Source of the DNA: an uncultured Rhodospirillales bacterium
GTDB taxonomy: Bacteria; Pseudomonadota; Alphaproteobacteria; Acetobacterales; Acetobacteraceae
Assembly (NCBI GenBank): GCA_903928895.1
Contig: CAIYSR010000158.1
Span: 1 to 64,000 of the forward strand
Length of the DNA stretch: 64,000 nt
Direction: 5' to 3'
The position numbers and the translations under genes were made by a program. Below, piece after piece: positions 1-8,338 of this stretch (positions are counted from its first letter, which is position 1; every line of letters begins with the position of its first letter). The notes beneath the pieces were generated by a model. The model saw only the letters and a list, made by a program, of their open reading frames with translations. It did no database searches and was not told where the DNA came from.

Positions 1-1864
1 CGTGCTCCTCGCGGCGCTGGGTGCCGCGGGCTGGTGGGTCTGGCGCGCGCCGGAACCCGCTCCGCCCGTCGCGCCCGCCTCCGCGGCCGCGACACCGTCA
101 TCCCAACCGGCGCTCCCCCAGGCGGCACCACCCCAACCCGCCCAGATCGCCGCCGCGCCCCCGCCGGCCGCACCGGAGCCGCCGCCGAAGCCGGCGATCC
201 CCGAATTGTCGATCGTCGTGCTGCCGTTCGACCACTACAGCGGCGAACCCGAACACGCCTACCTCGCCGACGGCATCACCGACGACATCACCACCGACCT
301 CTCCCACATCGCCGGCGCCATGGTGGTCGCCCGCACCTCGGCCGGCGTGGTCAAGGCACGCGGGCTCGACGCCCACGGCGTTGGCGCCGCGCTCGGCGTG
401 CGATATGTGCTCGAGGGCAGCGTGCGCAAGCTCGGCAACGTCGTGCGCGTCAATGCCCAGCTCATCGCCGCCGAGAACAACGCCCATATCTGGTCCGAGC
501 GCTTCGACCAGAACATGGCGGACCTCGGGGCCGGTCAGGAAGGCATCGTCACCCGCATCGCGACGGCGTTGAACGCGAAGCTGGTGCCGGCCAAACCGAC
601 CAGGGCGCCCAGCGACGCCGATGCCTACGACAAGGTGCTGCAAGCCCGCGCCGTGCTGCGCGAGGCAACCGCGCAGACCCAACTGAACCAGGCCAGCACC
701 CTGTTCGAGGCCGCCCTCAAAATCGACCCACAATCCGTGACCGCCATGACCGGCATCGCCCAGGCCCTGCTCTCGCGCTATACTGTGCTCGACTTGTCCG
801 TCTCCGATGCCGACGCGCGCAGGGCCGCCGGATTGATCGAAAGCGCGGCCAGGATCGTGCCCGACAACATCGACGTGCTCGCGGCACGCGCGCAGTTGTT
901 TGCCTTTCAGAGCCGCTTTATCGAGGCCTTCGGCCTCTACAAGCAGTTGCTGGCGCGCGATTCCAGCGCCGCCGGCCGTGCCGACTGGATCGGGCTGTGC
1001 ATGATGTGCCTCATGCGCCCGGCCGAGGCCATCCCGGTCATGCAACAAACAATCCTGCTCAACCCGCTCAGCCCGTCGCTGTGGCGCCGCCGTCTCGATC
1101 TGGGGTTCCCGCTGATCGTGATGGGCCGTCCGGCCGAGGCGATCGAGGAATTGATCGTCGCCAACCGTGACATGCCGGCCGCCGCATCGGTCTACAACAA
1201 GCGCCGCGTGCATCTCTATCTCGCCGCCGCCTATGGCCTGACCGGCCAATCCGAAGCCGCCGCCGATGAACTCCGGCAGGCCGACACATTCCTGCCGCGA
1301 TACAGTCTGCGCGCGTTCTATCGGCCTTGGGCCGATCCGCCGGCCTACCGGCGGCAGGTGACGACGACGTTGCTGGAAGGCTTGCGCCGAGCCGGGATGC
1401 GCGACCATGCCGACGCCGAGGCCGACAGCAACGAGGACCCCGATCAACCTCTGGAAGTGCAGACCCGGGACTATACTCCCACCCCGATGCGGTTGCCCGG
1501 CGGACGGGTGATCGGCTACGCCGAACTCGCCGCCCAAATCGAGCAGCCGCGCCTGCTCCTGCTTGGCACCGACGATCCGATCAATGCGATCCCCGGTACC
1601 ACCGTCGTCGAAGCGAAATTCGCCGGAACCCTGACCGACCCGACCCAGGAGAAACTGCGCGATCGCATGGCGCTGCTGACCGATGGCGACCTCGACTATC
1701 CCATCGTCGTGTTCGGCTTCAACTGCGAGCGGTTCGCCGCCTTCCGGCTGGCCACAAGGCTGGTCGCCCTGGGCTATCGCGATGTGCGCTGGTACCGCGG
1801 CGGGCAGGAGGACTGGGAAGTCCATGGCGGCAGCGTCGCGCCGCACCGGAGCATGCGATTGTAG
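1..1864 (+). CDS. TolB-like/TPR protein with C-terminal rhodanese-like domain (5' end outside window)
   Basis: The frame is open to the left edge, so the N-terminus is missing; the first visible residues form a hydrophobic segment (LLAALGAAGWWVW) and then a long Pro/Ala linker. Residues about 67-195 match the TolB-like domain attached to many class III adenylate cyclases and CadC-type regulators (VLPFDHYSGEPEHAYLADGI; YVLEGSVRK; HIWSERFD). Residues about 205-440 are helical TPR-like repeats. The last 110 residues look rhodanese-like (IPGTTVVEA, then FNCERFAAFR with Cys575, then GYRDVRWYRGGQEDW). The missing N-terminus may be a cyclase catalytic or winged-helix domain, so the overall role (signalling at the inner membrane) is inferred. 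No neighbour shares its strand. Confidence 0.75.
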   Translation, partial: VLLAALGAAGWWVWRAPEPAPPVAPASAAATPSSQPALPQAAPPQPAQIAAAPPPAAPEPPPKPAIPELSIVVLPFDHYSGEPEHAYLADGITDDITTDLSHIAGAMVVARTSAGVVKARGLDAHGVGAALGVRYVLEGSVRKLGNVVRVNAQLIAAENNAHIWSERFDQNMADLGAGQEGIVTRIATALNAKLVPAKPTRAPSDADAYDKVLQARAVLREATAQTQLNQASTLFEAALKIDPQSVTAMTGIAQALLSRYTVLDLSVSDADARRAAGLIESAARIVPDNIDVLAARAQLFAFQSRFIEAFGLYKQLLARDSSAAGRADWIGLCMMCLMRPAEAIPVMQQTILLNPLSPSLWRRRLDLGFPLIVMGRPAEAIEELIVANRDMPAAASVYNKRRVHLYLAAAYGLTGQSEAAADELRQADTFLPRYSLRAFYRPWADPPAYRRQVTTTLLEGLRRAGMRDHADAEADSNEDPDQPLEVQTRDYTPTPMRLPGGRVIGYAELAAQIEQPRLLLLGTDDPINAIPGTTVVEAKFAGTLTDPTQEKLRDRMALLTDGDLDYPIVVFGFNCERFAAFRLATRLVALGYRDVRWYRGGQEDWEVHGGSVAPHRSMRL

Positions 1865-1878
1865 GGGCCGCCTCTCCC

Positions 1879-2967
1879 CTACCGCTCCCCATGGTCCCGC
1901 ACCAGCGCCGCCGTGCGGAACAGCCCGTGGATGAATTTGCTGTACGGCAGCGCCAGGAACAGCGCCAGCACGAAGCCGAGATGCAGCGCCAGCAGCCAGC
2001 CCATCGCGCCGGTGCCGCGCAGCACCAGCAGCAGCAGGCCGGTCTTGGCCACCGTGGCGAGCAGGATCAGCAGCGCATACTCGCCGCCCAACACCGCGCG
2101 CGCCGCCGGCGCCGGGTCGGCGAGGATTTTCAGCCACAGCAGCCCGCTCGTGCCGATCAGCATGAGCACGCCACCCACCGTCCCGAGGATCACCGGCAGG
2201 CTGAGCGGCGCGTAGGGCGCGATCCAGCCGAAGCCGTGGTGAAAGATCGTGGCGACCGCGGTGGCGGCGAAGCACAGCAGGAAGCCATAGGCCATCGCGT
2301 GATGCAGCCATCGGCGGCTGAACGAGAACCCCTCGCCGGGGTAGTTGCAGCCGTCGCCGCCACCGCCAAGGTTTTTCAGCGTCATCGCATCGTGCAGCGC
2401 GCGGGCGAAGTGGATCGGCCGGAACCGCCCGCCCGAGGCCCGCCAGAAACTGGCGGTCGACAGCACCATCGCCAGCAACGCGTACAGGAACGCGGCCGAC
2501 GCAGTAAAGACCATCACGTTGTAGGAAATAACGGCAAAGAACGCCCCGGGGCCGCTGTGCGGCGCGAGCATCACATCGCTCGACTGCATCGCACCGGCGA
2601 GGATCAGCACCAGGGTGACGATGCCGGCCGTCAGCAGCGAGACCAGCGTGCCGTTGCGCGCGAACACAACGCCCATCGGCTGCGGCCAGGCGTGCGCGGC
2701 ATAGGATTCGGCGCGCACCTCGGCGAAGGCCTGCGGCACGTTGATGCCCCAGGGATGCGGCGGCGCGTATTGGCAGGCGTAGAAACAGCCCTGGCAGCCA
2801 TGGCACAGGCTGGCGAGGTGATCGAGATCGGCCGTCGAGAACTCCCGCCGGCGCTGCATCGCCGGGAACACGGCGCAGAACCCCTCACAATAGCGGCAGG
2901 CGTTGCAGATCTCCATGTTGTGCCGGGCATCGGCCATGGCTTCGGAGAGGGGGGTGTCCGTCAGCAT
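1879..2967 (-). CDS. tcuB: Tricarballylate utilization protein TcuB (Fe-S membrane protein)
   Basis: This 362-aa protein begins with two Cys clusters (CNACRYCEGFC and CHGCQGCFYACQY) of ferredoxin type, followed by about six membrane helices. That is the layout of TcuB/CitB, which passes electrons from the flavoprotein TcuA to the quinone pool and reoxidises FADH2. The start at 2967 (MLTDTPLSEAM) is chosen because the longer open frame upstream is only translated repeat sequence (a Lys/Phe run). It lies downstream of tcuA on the same strand, separated by a bipartite hairpin repeat. No tcuC transporter or tcuR regulator is seen nearby, so the true substrate could be tricarballylate or a related tricarboxylate. 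Confidence 0.85.
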   Translation of the reverse strand: MLTDTPLSEAMADARHNMEICNACRYCEGFCAVFPAMQRRREFSTADLDHLASLCHGCQGCFYACQYAPPHPWGINVPQAFAEVRAESYAAHAWPQPMGVVFARNGTLVSLLTAGIVTLVLILAGAMQSSDVMLAPHSGPGAFFAVISYNVMVFTASAAFLYALLAMVLSTASFWRASGGRFRPIHFARALHDAMTLKNLGGGGDGCNYPGEGFSFSRRWLHHAMAYGFLLCFAATAVATIFHHGFGWIAPYAPLSLPVILGTVGGVLMLIGTSGLLWLKILADPAPAARAVLGGEYALLILLATVAKTGLLLLVLRGTGAMGWLLALHLGFVLALFLALPYSKFIHGLFRTAALVRDHGER

Positions 2968-3032
2968 CTCACACCAGCCCTGCTGAATATTGACCTTCCG
3001 GGATCGCCGGGAAGGAAGGAGAAGCATCAGGG

Positions 3033-3154
3033 AAGCGGTTCTTTTTTTGAAAAAAAAGAACCAAAAAAACTTTCCCCATGGCTTCGCGGCGGCGGCGCCA
3101 GCCACTCCAACGGATAAAAGTTTTTTGCTTCTTTTTTTCAAAAAAGAAGCGCTT
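3033..3154. repeat. Bipartite hairpin repeat, copy A
   Basis: Two AT-rich palindromic arms in inverted orientation flank a GC-rich centre. The left arm hairpin is closed by GGTTC/GAACC, the right arm by GCTTC/GAAGC, each around a T7-GA-A8-type stem. It lies between tcuA and tcuB, inside a probable operon. Confidence 0.85.
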
Positions 3155-3167
3155 CCCCGCGCCTATC

Positions 3168-4565
3168 TCAATTGCGAGCATGGCGCGCGGCCTCCCTGCC
3201 GGCAATACGGCCGAACACCGTGCCGATCGTCATGCCGAACCCGGCGAGATAGCCGCGGCCGAGAATATTGCCGGCCATGATTTCGCCGGACGCAAAGAGG
3301 TTGGCCGAGGGTTTGCCGTCGGCCATCAGCACCCGGGCATTCTCGTTCACCTTCACCCCGAGATAGGTGAAGGTGATGCCGGGCCGCAGCGGGTAGCCGT
3401 AGAACGGGCCCTCCTCGATGCGCCGCGCCCAATGGGTCTTGGGCGGCGAGAGCCCCTCGGTGCGGCATTCGTCGAGGCCGCTGCTGTCGAAACGCCCGGG
3501 CTGGACGGCGGCATTGTAGGCGGCGACCGTGGTCTCGACGGTCGCCGCATCGAGCCCCATCTTGTGCGCGAGTTCGCCGATGCTGTCGGCCTTGATCGCG
3601 GGATAGACCGAGGGCATGAACAGCGAGAAAGCGCGGGAGTCGCAGATCGAGTAGGCGATCTGCCCGGGCTGCTGCGCGATCAGGCGGCCCCAGATGGCAT
3701 AGCGCTTGGGCCAGACATCCTCGCCCTCGTCATAGAAGCGCACCCCGTCGCGGTTCACCACGATCGAGAACGGCACGCTGTCGAGCCGGGTGGAAATGCC
3801 GCCGTCGAACTGCGGCGAGCGGGCATCGAGCGCCACGGCATGGAACTGGGTCGGATCACCGATCGCGGCGACACCCTGATCCAGCAGCGTCTTCAGCACC
3901 TTGCCCTTGGCATACGGGGTGCCGCGGATGACGAAATTGTCCACCGCATCGCCCCAGTACTGTCGCATCCAGTCCAGATTGGCCTGGAACCCGCCGGCGG
4001 CGGCGACGACGCAGCGGGCGCTCACGCGGGCGGGGAAACCGCGATAGGTGATCTCGGCGGAGCGGACGAACCCGTCATCAACATGCAGGCTCGTCACCTC
4101 GGCATCGTAGAGGATATCGACGCCGAGGCGCGCGGCGGTGGCGTAGTAGGCATTTAGCAGCGCCTTGCCGCCCCCGAGGAAGAAGGCGTTGGTGCGCGAG
4201 AGGCTCAGTGTGCCGGACAAGGCGGGCTGGAAGCGCACGCCGCAGGCCTCCATCCACGGCGTCATCTCGGCGCTGACGCGGATCGTCATGCGGGCGAGCG
4301 GTTCGTCGGTGTTGCCGCCGGTCACGCGCTTGAGGTCATCCCAGTACTCGTCCTCGAGGTAGGACCCGGTGAGCACCTTGGTCGGCGCCGCGTGCATGCC
4401 GCGGAAATTGCGGGTATGGCGCGAATTGCCGCCGCGGAACGGCTTGGGCGCGCTCTCCAGCAGCAGCACCGAGGCCCCCGCCTCGCGCGCGGTCACCGCG
4501 GCGCACAGCGCGGCATTGCCGCCGCCGATCACAAGCACGTCATAGGTTCGGGTCAGATCGACCAT
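3168..4565 (-). CDS. tcuA: FAD-dependent tricarballylate dehydrogenase TcuA
   Basis: This 465-aa flavoprotein has the dinucleotide-binding motif near the N-terminus (VLVIGGGNAALCAA, residues about 10-23) followed by the succinate dehydrogenase/fumarate reductase-type FAD fold, and ends with the family's GYLAGFGMTIGTVFGRIAG segment around the FAD site. TcuA oxidises tricarballylate to cis-aconitate in the cytoplasm, handing electrons to TcuB, whose gene follows. Its length is normal for the family. The start at 4565 gives the FAD motif the usual short leader. The substrate is inferred from the tcuAB pairing rather than from substrate-specific residues. Confidence 0.85.
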   Translation of the reverse strand: MVDLTRTYDVLVIGGGNAALCAAVTAREAGASVLLLESAPKPFRGGNSRHTRNFRGMHAAPTKVLTGSYLEDEYWDDLKRVTGGNTDEPLARMTIRVSAEMTPWMEACGVRFQPALSGTLSLSRTNAFFLGGGKALLNAYYATAARLGVDILYDAEVTSLHVDDGFVRSAEITYRGFPARVSARCVVAAAGGFQANLDWMRQYWGDAVDNFVIRGTPYAKGKVLKTLLDQGVAAIGDPTQFHAVALDARSPQFDGGISTRLDSVPFSIVVNRDGVRFYDEGEDVWPKRYAIWGRLIAQQPGQIAYSICDSRAFSLFMPSVYPAIKADSIGELAHKMGLDAATVETTVAAYNAAVQPGRFDSSGLDECRTEGLSPPKTHWARRIEEGPFYGYPLRPGITFTYLGVKVNENARVLMADGKPSANLFASGEIMAGNILGRGYLAGFGMTIGTVFGRIAGREAARHARN

Positions 4566-4645
4566 AGTGGCGCATCACCCTGGTGCAAATTGGTTGATTC
4601 GGGTGTGCCGAAGCCGTCGTGCCCTGGCAAGAGGCGTACACGACA

Positions 4646-4671
4646 AGGGTGGCCCGCTGCCGGGCCACCCT
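4646..4671 (-). terminator. Hairpin downstream of the PEP-CTERM gene
   Basis: An 11-bp perfect stem (agggtggcccg / cgggccaccct) with a 4-nt loop lies 37 nt past the stop of the gene ending at 4709 and before tcuA. There is no U-tract on either strand, so it may be a factor-dependent terminator or a mere transcript-end stabiliser. Confidence 0.4.
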
Positions 4672-4708
4672 GTAAAGAATCCTGACTCGTTGCGCTTAGG
4701 GCGCGGGG

Positions 4709-5566
4709 TCAGCCGCGCTTGCGGCGCGCCAGCCCCAGCCCGAGTAGCCCGGCGCCAAGCAGCGCCATGGAGGCCGGCTCCGGCGCCGGCGCGCTGGAGG
4801 TGAAGAAGTCGCCGATTTCGAGCTGCACGCTGGCATTGCTCCCTGTCACCGCGATCGTCAGGCTGCTCACGGTGGTGAGGTCGCTGAAGCCGATGAATTC
4901 GGCGCTGAACGGCGTGGCCGGGCCGGGCGGGCCATGCAGCGAGTAATTGGTGTCATTGCCCGACAGAATGCCGGTCGGGCTCGCCGTGCCGCCGAACGTG
5001 GCGGCGGTGGTGCCAGTAGGCAGGACAATGGTCGACGTGCCATGCGCATCGGTCATTGTGATCGTGACCGTCGCCGTCTGCGTTGTCTTGGCATTCTCAA
5101 GGAAAAAGCCGAAGGCCGTGATGCTCGATGAAAACCCGTTAAGAGTGATCGCCCGGCCTGCGCTGGCGGTCGCCAGGATCGGCGTGAGGCTGGCCGTGTC
5201 GTTCAACTGTCCTGTGCTGCCGACATTCGTGGTGTTCGTGCCATACATTTTCAGCGTGGTGGCGATCGAGTAGCCGCCCACGTTCGTGACGCCGCCAACG
5301 GACACATTCGATACGACGGACACCGCGAGCGCCGAGTTGCCGATGGAAGTTCCAAAATTCGCCAATGGGATACTGGTCGTGGTCGAGTTCCCGGCGTCCT
5401 GGAAATACGCCCCCCGGCGCGAGCCCATCCAGGCATACAGGGCGCTGTTGGTCATCGACGCGTCGCCGCGCCCGACATAGGCGGTGGTGGCCTGGGCCTC
5501 GTTCAGTGCCGAGATACCGGCGGCCATCCCAATGACAATCGCGATCGTCTTAAAAGCCACGTTCAT
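4709..5566 (-). CDS. PEP-CTERM sorting domain protein
   Basis: A 285-aa secreted protein. The N-terminus (MNVAFKTIAIVIGMAAGISAL) is a signal peptide. The body is Thr/Ser/Asn-rich and low in charge, with no domain I recognise. It ends with a PEP-CTERM anchor: the motif PEPAS, a hydrophobic helix (MALLGAGLLGLGLA) and basic RRKRG tail. Such proteins are processed by an exosortase (EpsH/XrtA type) and usually end up in the envelope or exopolysaccharide matrix. The start is preceded by a near-perfect ribosome site (AGGAGG about 6 nt upstream). No exosortase gene is in the window. Confidence 0.85.
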   Translation of the reverse strand: MNVAFKTIAIVIGMAAGISALNEAQATTAYVGRGDASMTNSALYAWMGSRRGAYFQDAGNSTTTSIPLANFGTSIGNSALAVSVVSNVSVGGVTNVGGYSIATTLKMYGTNTTNVGSTGQLNDTASLTPILATASAGRAITLNGFSSSITAFGFFLENAKTTQTATVTITMTDAHGTSTIVLPTGTTAATFGGTASPTGILSGNDTNYSLHGPPGPATPFSAEFIGFSDLTTVSSLTIAVTGSNASVQLEIGDFFTSSAPAPEPASMALLGAGLLGLGLARRKRG

Positions 5567-5755
5567 TCAAGCCTCCTGAGGGATCGCCCGGCACCCCGGT
5601 TTTCACCCAACGTCAAGATACACGCCAACACCGGCGGTTGGAACAAGCTTAGCAAACCTCATGCCAGTCTTGAAAGCCCTATTGAATCAACGTACTGACT
5701 TTCGCCCGATAAAGCCACTGTAAAGAATGCCGACAAGACGGCCCGCACGGGCGAT

Positions 5756-5787
5756 AAAAAACCTGCCGCACCCGGCGCGCGGCAGGT
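5756..5787 (-). terminator. Intrinsic terminator of the HU gene
   Basis: On the minus strand a 9-bp GC-rich stem (acctgccgc / gcggcaggt, loop 5770-5778) is followed directly by a run of six U. It lies 20 nt downstream of the HU stop codon, a classical Rho-independent arrangement. Confidence 0.85.
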
Positions 5788-5807
5788 CTTCCGGGAAGAT
5801 TGCGCGA

Positions 5808-6077
5808 TCAGACCGCCTTCTTCAACGTCGGCGACGCCTTGAACCGCACGGTCTTGCCGGCCTTCACCTTGATCGCCTCGCCCGTCCGCGGGTTGAGCCC
5901 CTTGCGCGCCTTGGTCTTGCGCACCGTGAAGGTGCCGAAGCTCGGCAGCGTGAACTTGCCGCTCTTCTTGAGCTCCTTGACGATGGCGCCGATCAGGTCG
6001 GTCGCCGCGCGATTGGCCGCGGTGCCGGTCAGGGAAGCCGATTCCTGGATGACCTTCGCGATAAAAGCCTTTGACAT
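5808..6077 (-). CDS. HU/IHF-family DNA-binding protein
   Basis: A small basic nucleoid protein of 89 aa starting MSKAFIAKVIQ. It carries the family signature GKFTLPSFGTFTVRKTKARKG (seen as GKFTLPSFGTF then RKGLNPRTGEAIKV), the beta-arm region that inserts in the minor groove. The start at 6077 is preferred over the longer frame because GAGGAG lies about 9 nt upstream and homology begins there. It is transcribed divergently from murQ and ends in a strong intrinsic terminator. It probably acts as a general architectural protein; HU-alpha, HU-beta and IHF cannot be told apart with certainty, though the sequence looks more HU-like. Confidence 0.92.
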   Translation of the reverse strand: MSKAFIAKVIQESASLTGTAANRAATDLIGAIVKELKKSGKFTLPSFGTFTVRKTKARKGLNPRTGEAIKVKAGKTVRFKASPTLKKAV

Positions 6078-6151
6078 TGTGGTTTTCTCCTCTGCTGTGT
6101 GAAGTCCATGAAAGCCGTCGGTCCGACATCGTCGCGTCTTGCGAATCGTCA

Positions 6152-6164
6152 TTCGTGTCACGAA
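6152..6164. promoter_or_regulatory. 13-bp palindrome between divergent hup and murQ
   Basis: The sequence ttcgtgtcacgaa is a perfect palindrome around one central base, in the 214-bp region between the divergent HU and murQ starts. It sits 75 nt upstream of the HU start. It could be an operator for either gene; no regulator is encoded next to it. Confidence 0.35.
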
Positions 6165-6291
6165 GTGCGCTTTTGGTAACAGCGGGATTCAGCCGGTGCA
6201 AAAGAAATCTTCACCGGGACTGCAAGTTTACCCAACCTCGGCGCCCCGGCTTGGACTTCCGCCGACGCCGGCAAACATGCGAGATTGCGCC

Positions 6292-7218
6292 ATGAGCAAT
6301 CGCACCCCGGCTGACCCCGTCAAACCCGCTTTGCCCGGCACCGAGACGGTGGACCCGCGCTACGCGCACCTCGACCTCTGGCCGCCCCAGGCGCGGCTGG
6401 AGGCGATGTGGGAGGCGCAGCTCGCCGCGGTCGCCGCGATCAAGCCGGCGCTGCCGGTGCTCGCCGCCGCCGCCACCGCCGCCGCCGCCCGGCTCGGCCG
6501 CGGCGGCCGCCTGGTCTATGCCGGCGCCGGCACCTCCGGACGGATCGGCGTCCAGGACGGCGCGGAACTGCCGCCGACGTTCGACTGGCCGGTCGAGCGG
6601 ACGATCCTGCTGATGGCCGGCGGCGATGCCGCCTTCACCCGCTCGATCGAGAACGCGGAGGACGACCGCGCAGCGGCCGAGGCGGCGGTGGCGGCCCACT
6701 TGATCGGACCGGACGATGTCATGCTGGGGGTGGCGGCGAGCGGCTCGACCCCGTTCACCGTCGCGGCCATCGCGGCGGCGCGGGCACGCGGGGCCTTGAC
6801 CATCGGGATCTCGAACAGCGCGGGGGGAACGCTGCTGGCGGCGGCGGAGTTCGCGATTTTGGCGGAGACCGGGGCCGAGGTGGTGGCGGGGTCGACGCGG
6901 ATGAAGGCGGGCACGGCGCAGAAGATCGTGCTGAACCTGTTTTCCACCGAGGTGATGGTCGCGCTGGGCCGGGTGCATCGCGGGTTGATGGTCGACATGC
7001 AGGCCAAGAATGACAAGCTGCGACTGCGCGCGGTGCGGATGCTGCGGACGCTGACTGGGCGCGAGGATGCGGCGCTGGAGGCGGCGCTGGCGGAGGCGGG
7101 GGGGCGGGTGAAGACGGCGGTGCTGGTGCTGGAGGGGTTGGATCGCGTCGCGGCGGAGGCACTGCTGGCGGCGCATGGCGGGATATTGCGCGCGGCACTC
7201 GCGGGGCTCGGCAAGTGA
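6292..7218 (+). CDS. murQ: N-acetylmuramic acid 6-phosphate etherase MurQ
   Basis: MurQ cleaves the lactyl ether of MurNAc-6-P, giving GlcNAc-6-P and D-lactate during recycling of peptidoglycan sugars. The 308-aa protein has the SIS fold with the family stretch GAGTSGRIGVQDGAELPPTF (positions about 80-100; Glu in DGAEL is the catalytic position), GISNSAGG, and STRMKAGTAQK. The start at 6292 (MSNRTPADP) fits the family; an ATG at 6277 is in frame too. Its stop overlaps the nagA start by one base, consistent with translational coupling. Base use shifts from C-rich to very G-rich within the gene at about 6.7 kb. Confidence 0.93.
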   Translation: MSNRTPADPVKPALPGTETVDPRYAHLDLWPPQARLEAMWEAQLAAVAAIKPALPVLAAAATAAAARLGRGGRLVYAGAGTSGRIGVQDGAELPPTFDWPVERTILLMAGGDAAFTRSIENAEDDRAAAEAAVAAHLIGPDDVMLGVAASGSTPFTVAAIAAARARGALTIGISNSAGGTLLAAAEFAILAETGAEVVAGSTRMKAGTAQKIVLNLFSTEVMVALGRVHRGLMVDMQAKNDKLRLRAVRMLRTLTGREDAALEAALAEAGGRVKTAVLVLEGLDRVAAEALLAAHGGILRAALAGLGK

Positions 7219-8321
7219 TGCGGGTCCGGGCCGGGCGCGTTTTTGACGGGGAGCGGTTTCATGACGGCTCCGATGTCGTGATGGAGGGGGGGCGGATTGT
7301 CGGGCTGTACGGGGCGGGCTCGGGGCCAGCGGAGGTGTTGCCGGATGGGGTGATGCTGGTGCCGGGGTTTGTCGATTTGCAGGTCAATGGCGGTGGGGGG
7401 GTGATGCTGAACGACGACCCGACAGCCGCGACCATGCGGAGGATCGCGCGGGCCCATGCGCGGGCGGGGAGCACGACGATTTTGCCGACCTTGATCAGCG
7501 GGACGCGGCCGTTGCTCGCCGCGGTATTGGCAGCGGGGCGGGAGGCGGGGGGGGCGGGCGTGCATCTGGAGGGGCCGTTTCTGGCGCCGGTGCGGCGGGG
7601 GATCCATCCGGCGGCGGCGATGACGGTACCGACGGCAGAGGACCTCGATGCGCTGTGTTCGGGTTACCCGGGCGTGCTGCTGGTGACGCTGGCGCCGGAG
7701 GTGGTGGCGCCGGAGGTGGTGCGGCGGCTGGTGGGGGCGGGGGTGGTGGTGTTTGCCGGGCATACGGATGCGAGTTTTGCGCAGGTGCAGGCGGGGCTGG
7801 CGGCGGGGATTTCGGGGTTCACCCACCTTTATAATGCGATGTCGCCGTTGACGGTGCGCGAGCCGGGGGCAGTGGGGGCGGCGTTGGACAGTTCGACGGC
7901 GCGGGCGGGGATCATCGCGGATGGGCTGCATGTGCATGCGGCCGCGATCCGGGTGGCGTTGAAGTGTCTGGGTCCCGGCCGGTTGTTCCTGGTTTCGGAC
8001 GCGATGGCGACCGCGGCGTCGGAGGTGACGTCATTTGAATTGTACGGGCAGACCATCACGTTGACGGATGGGCGGTTGACGAACCAGGGGGGGACGCTGG
8101 CCGGGGCGCATCTGACGATGGCCGAAGCCGTGCAGATTGCGGTGCGGGATGTCGGGATAGCGCTCGGCGATGCGTTGCGGATGGCGACGTTGACGCCGGC
8201 GGAGGCGATCGGGGTTCGCGATATCGGGCGGATCGGCAAGGGGGCGAAGGCGGATCTGGTGGCTTTGGATCGGGAGTTGGGGGTGGTCGGGGTTTGGCAG
8301 GGGGGGGAGCGGCTCGTGTGA
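7218..8321 (+). CDS. nagA: N-acetylglucosamine-6-phosphate deacetylase NagA
   Basis: NagA removes acetate from GlcNAc-6-P, the product of MurQ, feeding glucosamine-6-P to cell-wall synthesis or glycolysis. The 367-aa amidohydrolase shows PGFVDLQVNG, the metal-site HLEGPF, GHTDAS, THLYNAMSPL and the catalytic VSDAM. It starts at ATG 7218, overlapping the murQ stop; a GTG at 7215 is also in frame. The pair forms a two-gene muropeptide recycling operon; anmK and nagB are not here. Codon use is strikingly G-rich. It ends in a hairpin that overlaps its stop codon. Confidence 0.92.
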   Translation: MRVRAGRVFDGERFHDGSDVVMEGGRIVGLYGAGSGPAEVLPDGVMLVPGFVDLQVNGGGGVMLNDDPTAATMRRIARAHARAGSTTILPTLISGTRPLLAAVLAAGREAGGAGVHLEGPFLAPVRRGIHPAAAMTVPTAEDLDALCSGYPGVLLVTLAPEVVAPEVVRRLVGAGVVVFAGHTDASFAQVQAGLAAGISGFTHLYNAMSPLTVREPGAVGAALDSSTARAGIIADGLHVHAAAIRVALKCLGPGRLFLVSDAMATAASEVTSFELYGQTITLTDGRLTNQGGTLAGAHLTMAEAVQIAVRDVGIALGDALRMATLTPAEAIGVRDIGRIGKGAKADLVALDRELGVVGVWQGGERLV

Positions 8322-8330
8322 GCCGCTCCC
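8305..8330. terminator. Hairpin between convergent nagA and aldehyde dehydrogenase gene
   Basis: An 11-bp perfect stem (gggagcggctc / gagccgctccc, 4-nt loop) spans the nagA stop and the short gap to the convergent gene ending at 8339. It can fold from either strand, but lacks a clear U-tract. Confidence 0.5.
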
Positions 8331-8338
8331 TGATCTGA

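Noticed and set aside
98-2806. Long antisense open frame (about 900 codons) over the TPR and tcuB genes
   Set aside because: Shadow frame of GC-rich coding sequence; Arg/Pro/Gly/Ala-rich, no domain, and spans two better-supported genes.
3078-4157. Open frames beginning with Lys/Phe-rich peptides (KVFCFFFSKKKRF type) in and next to the hairpin repeats
   Set aside because: The peptides recur at each repeat copy because the DNA repeat is translated; the frames then run into antisense of real genes.
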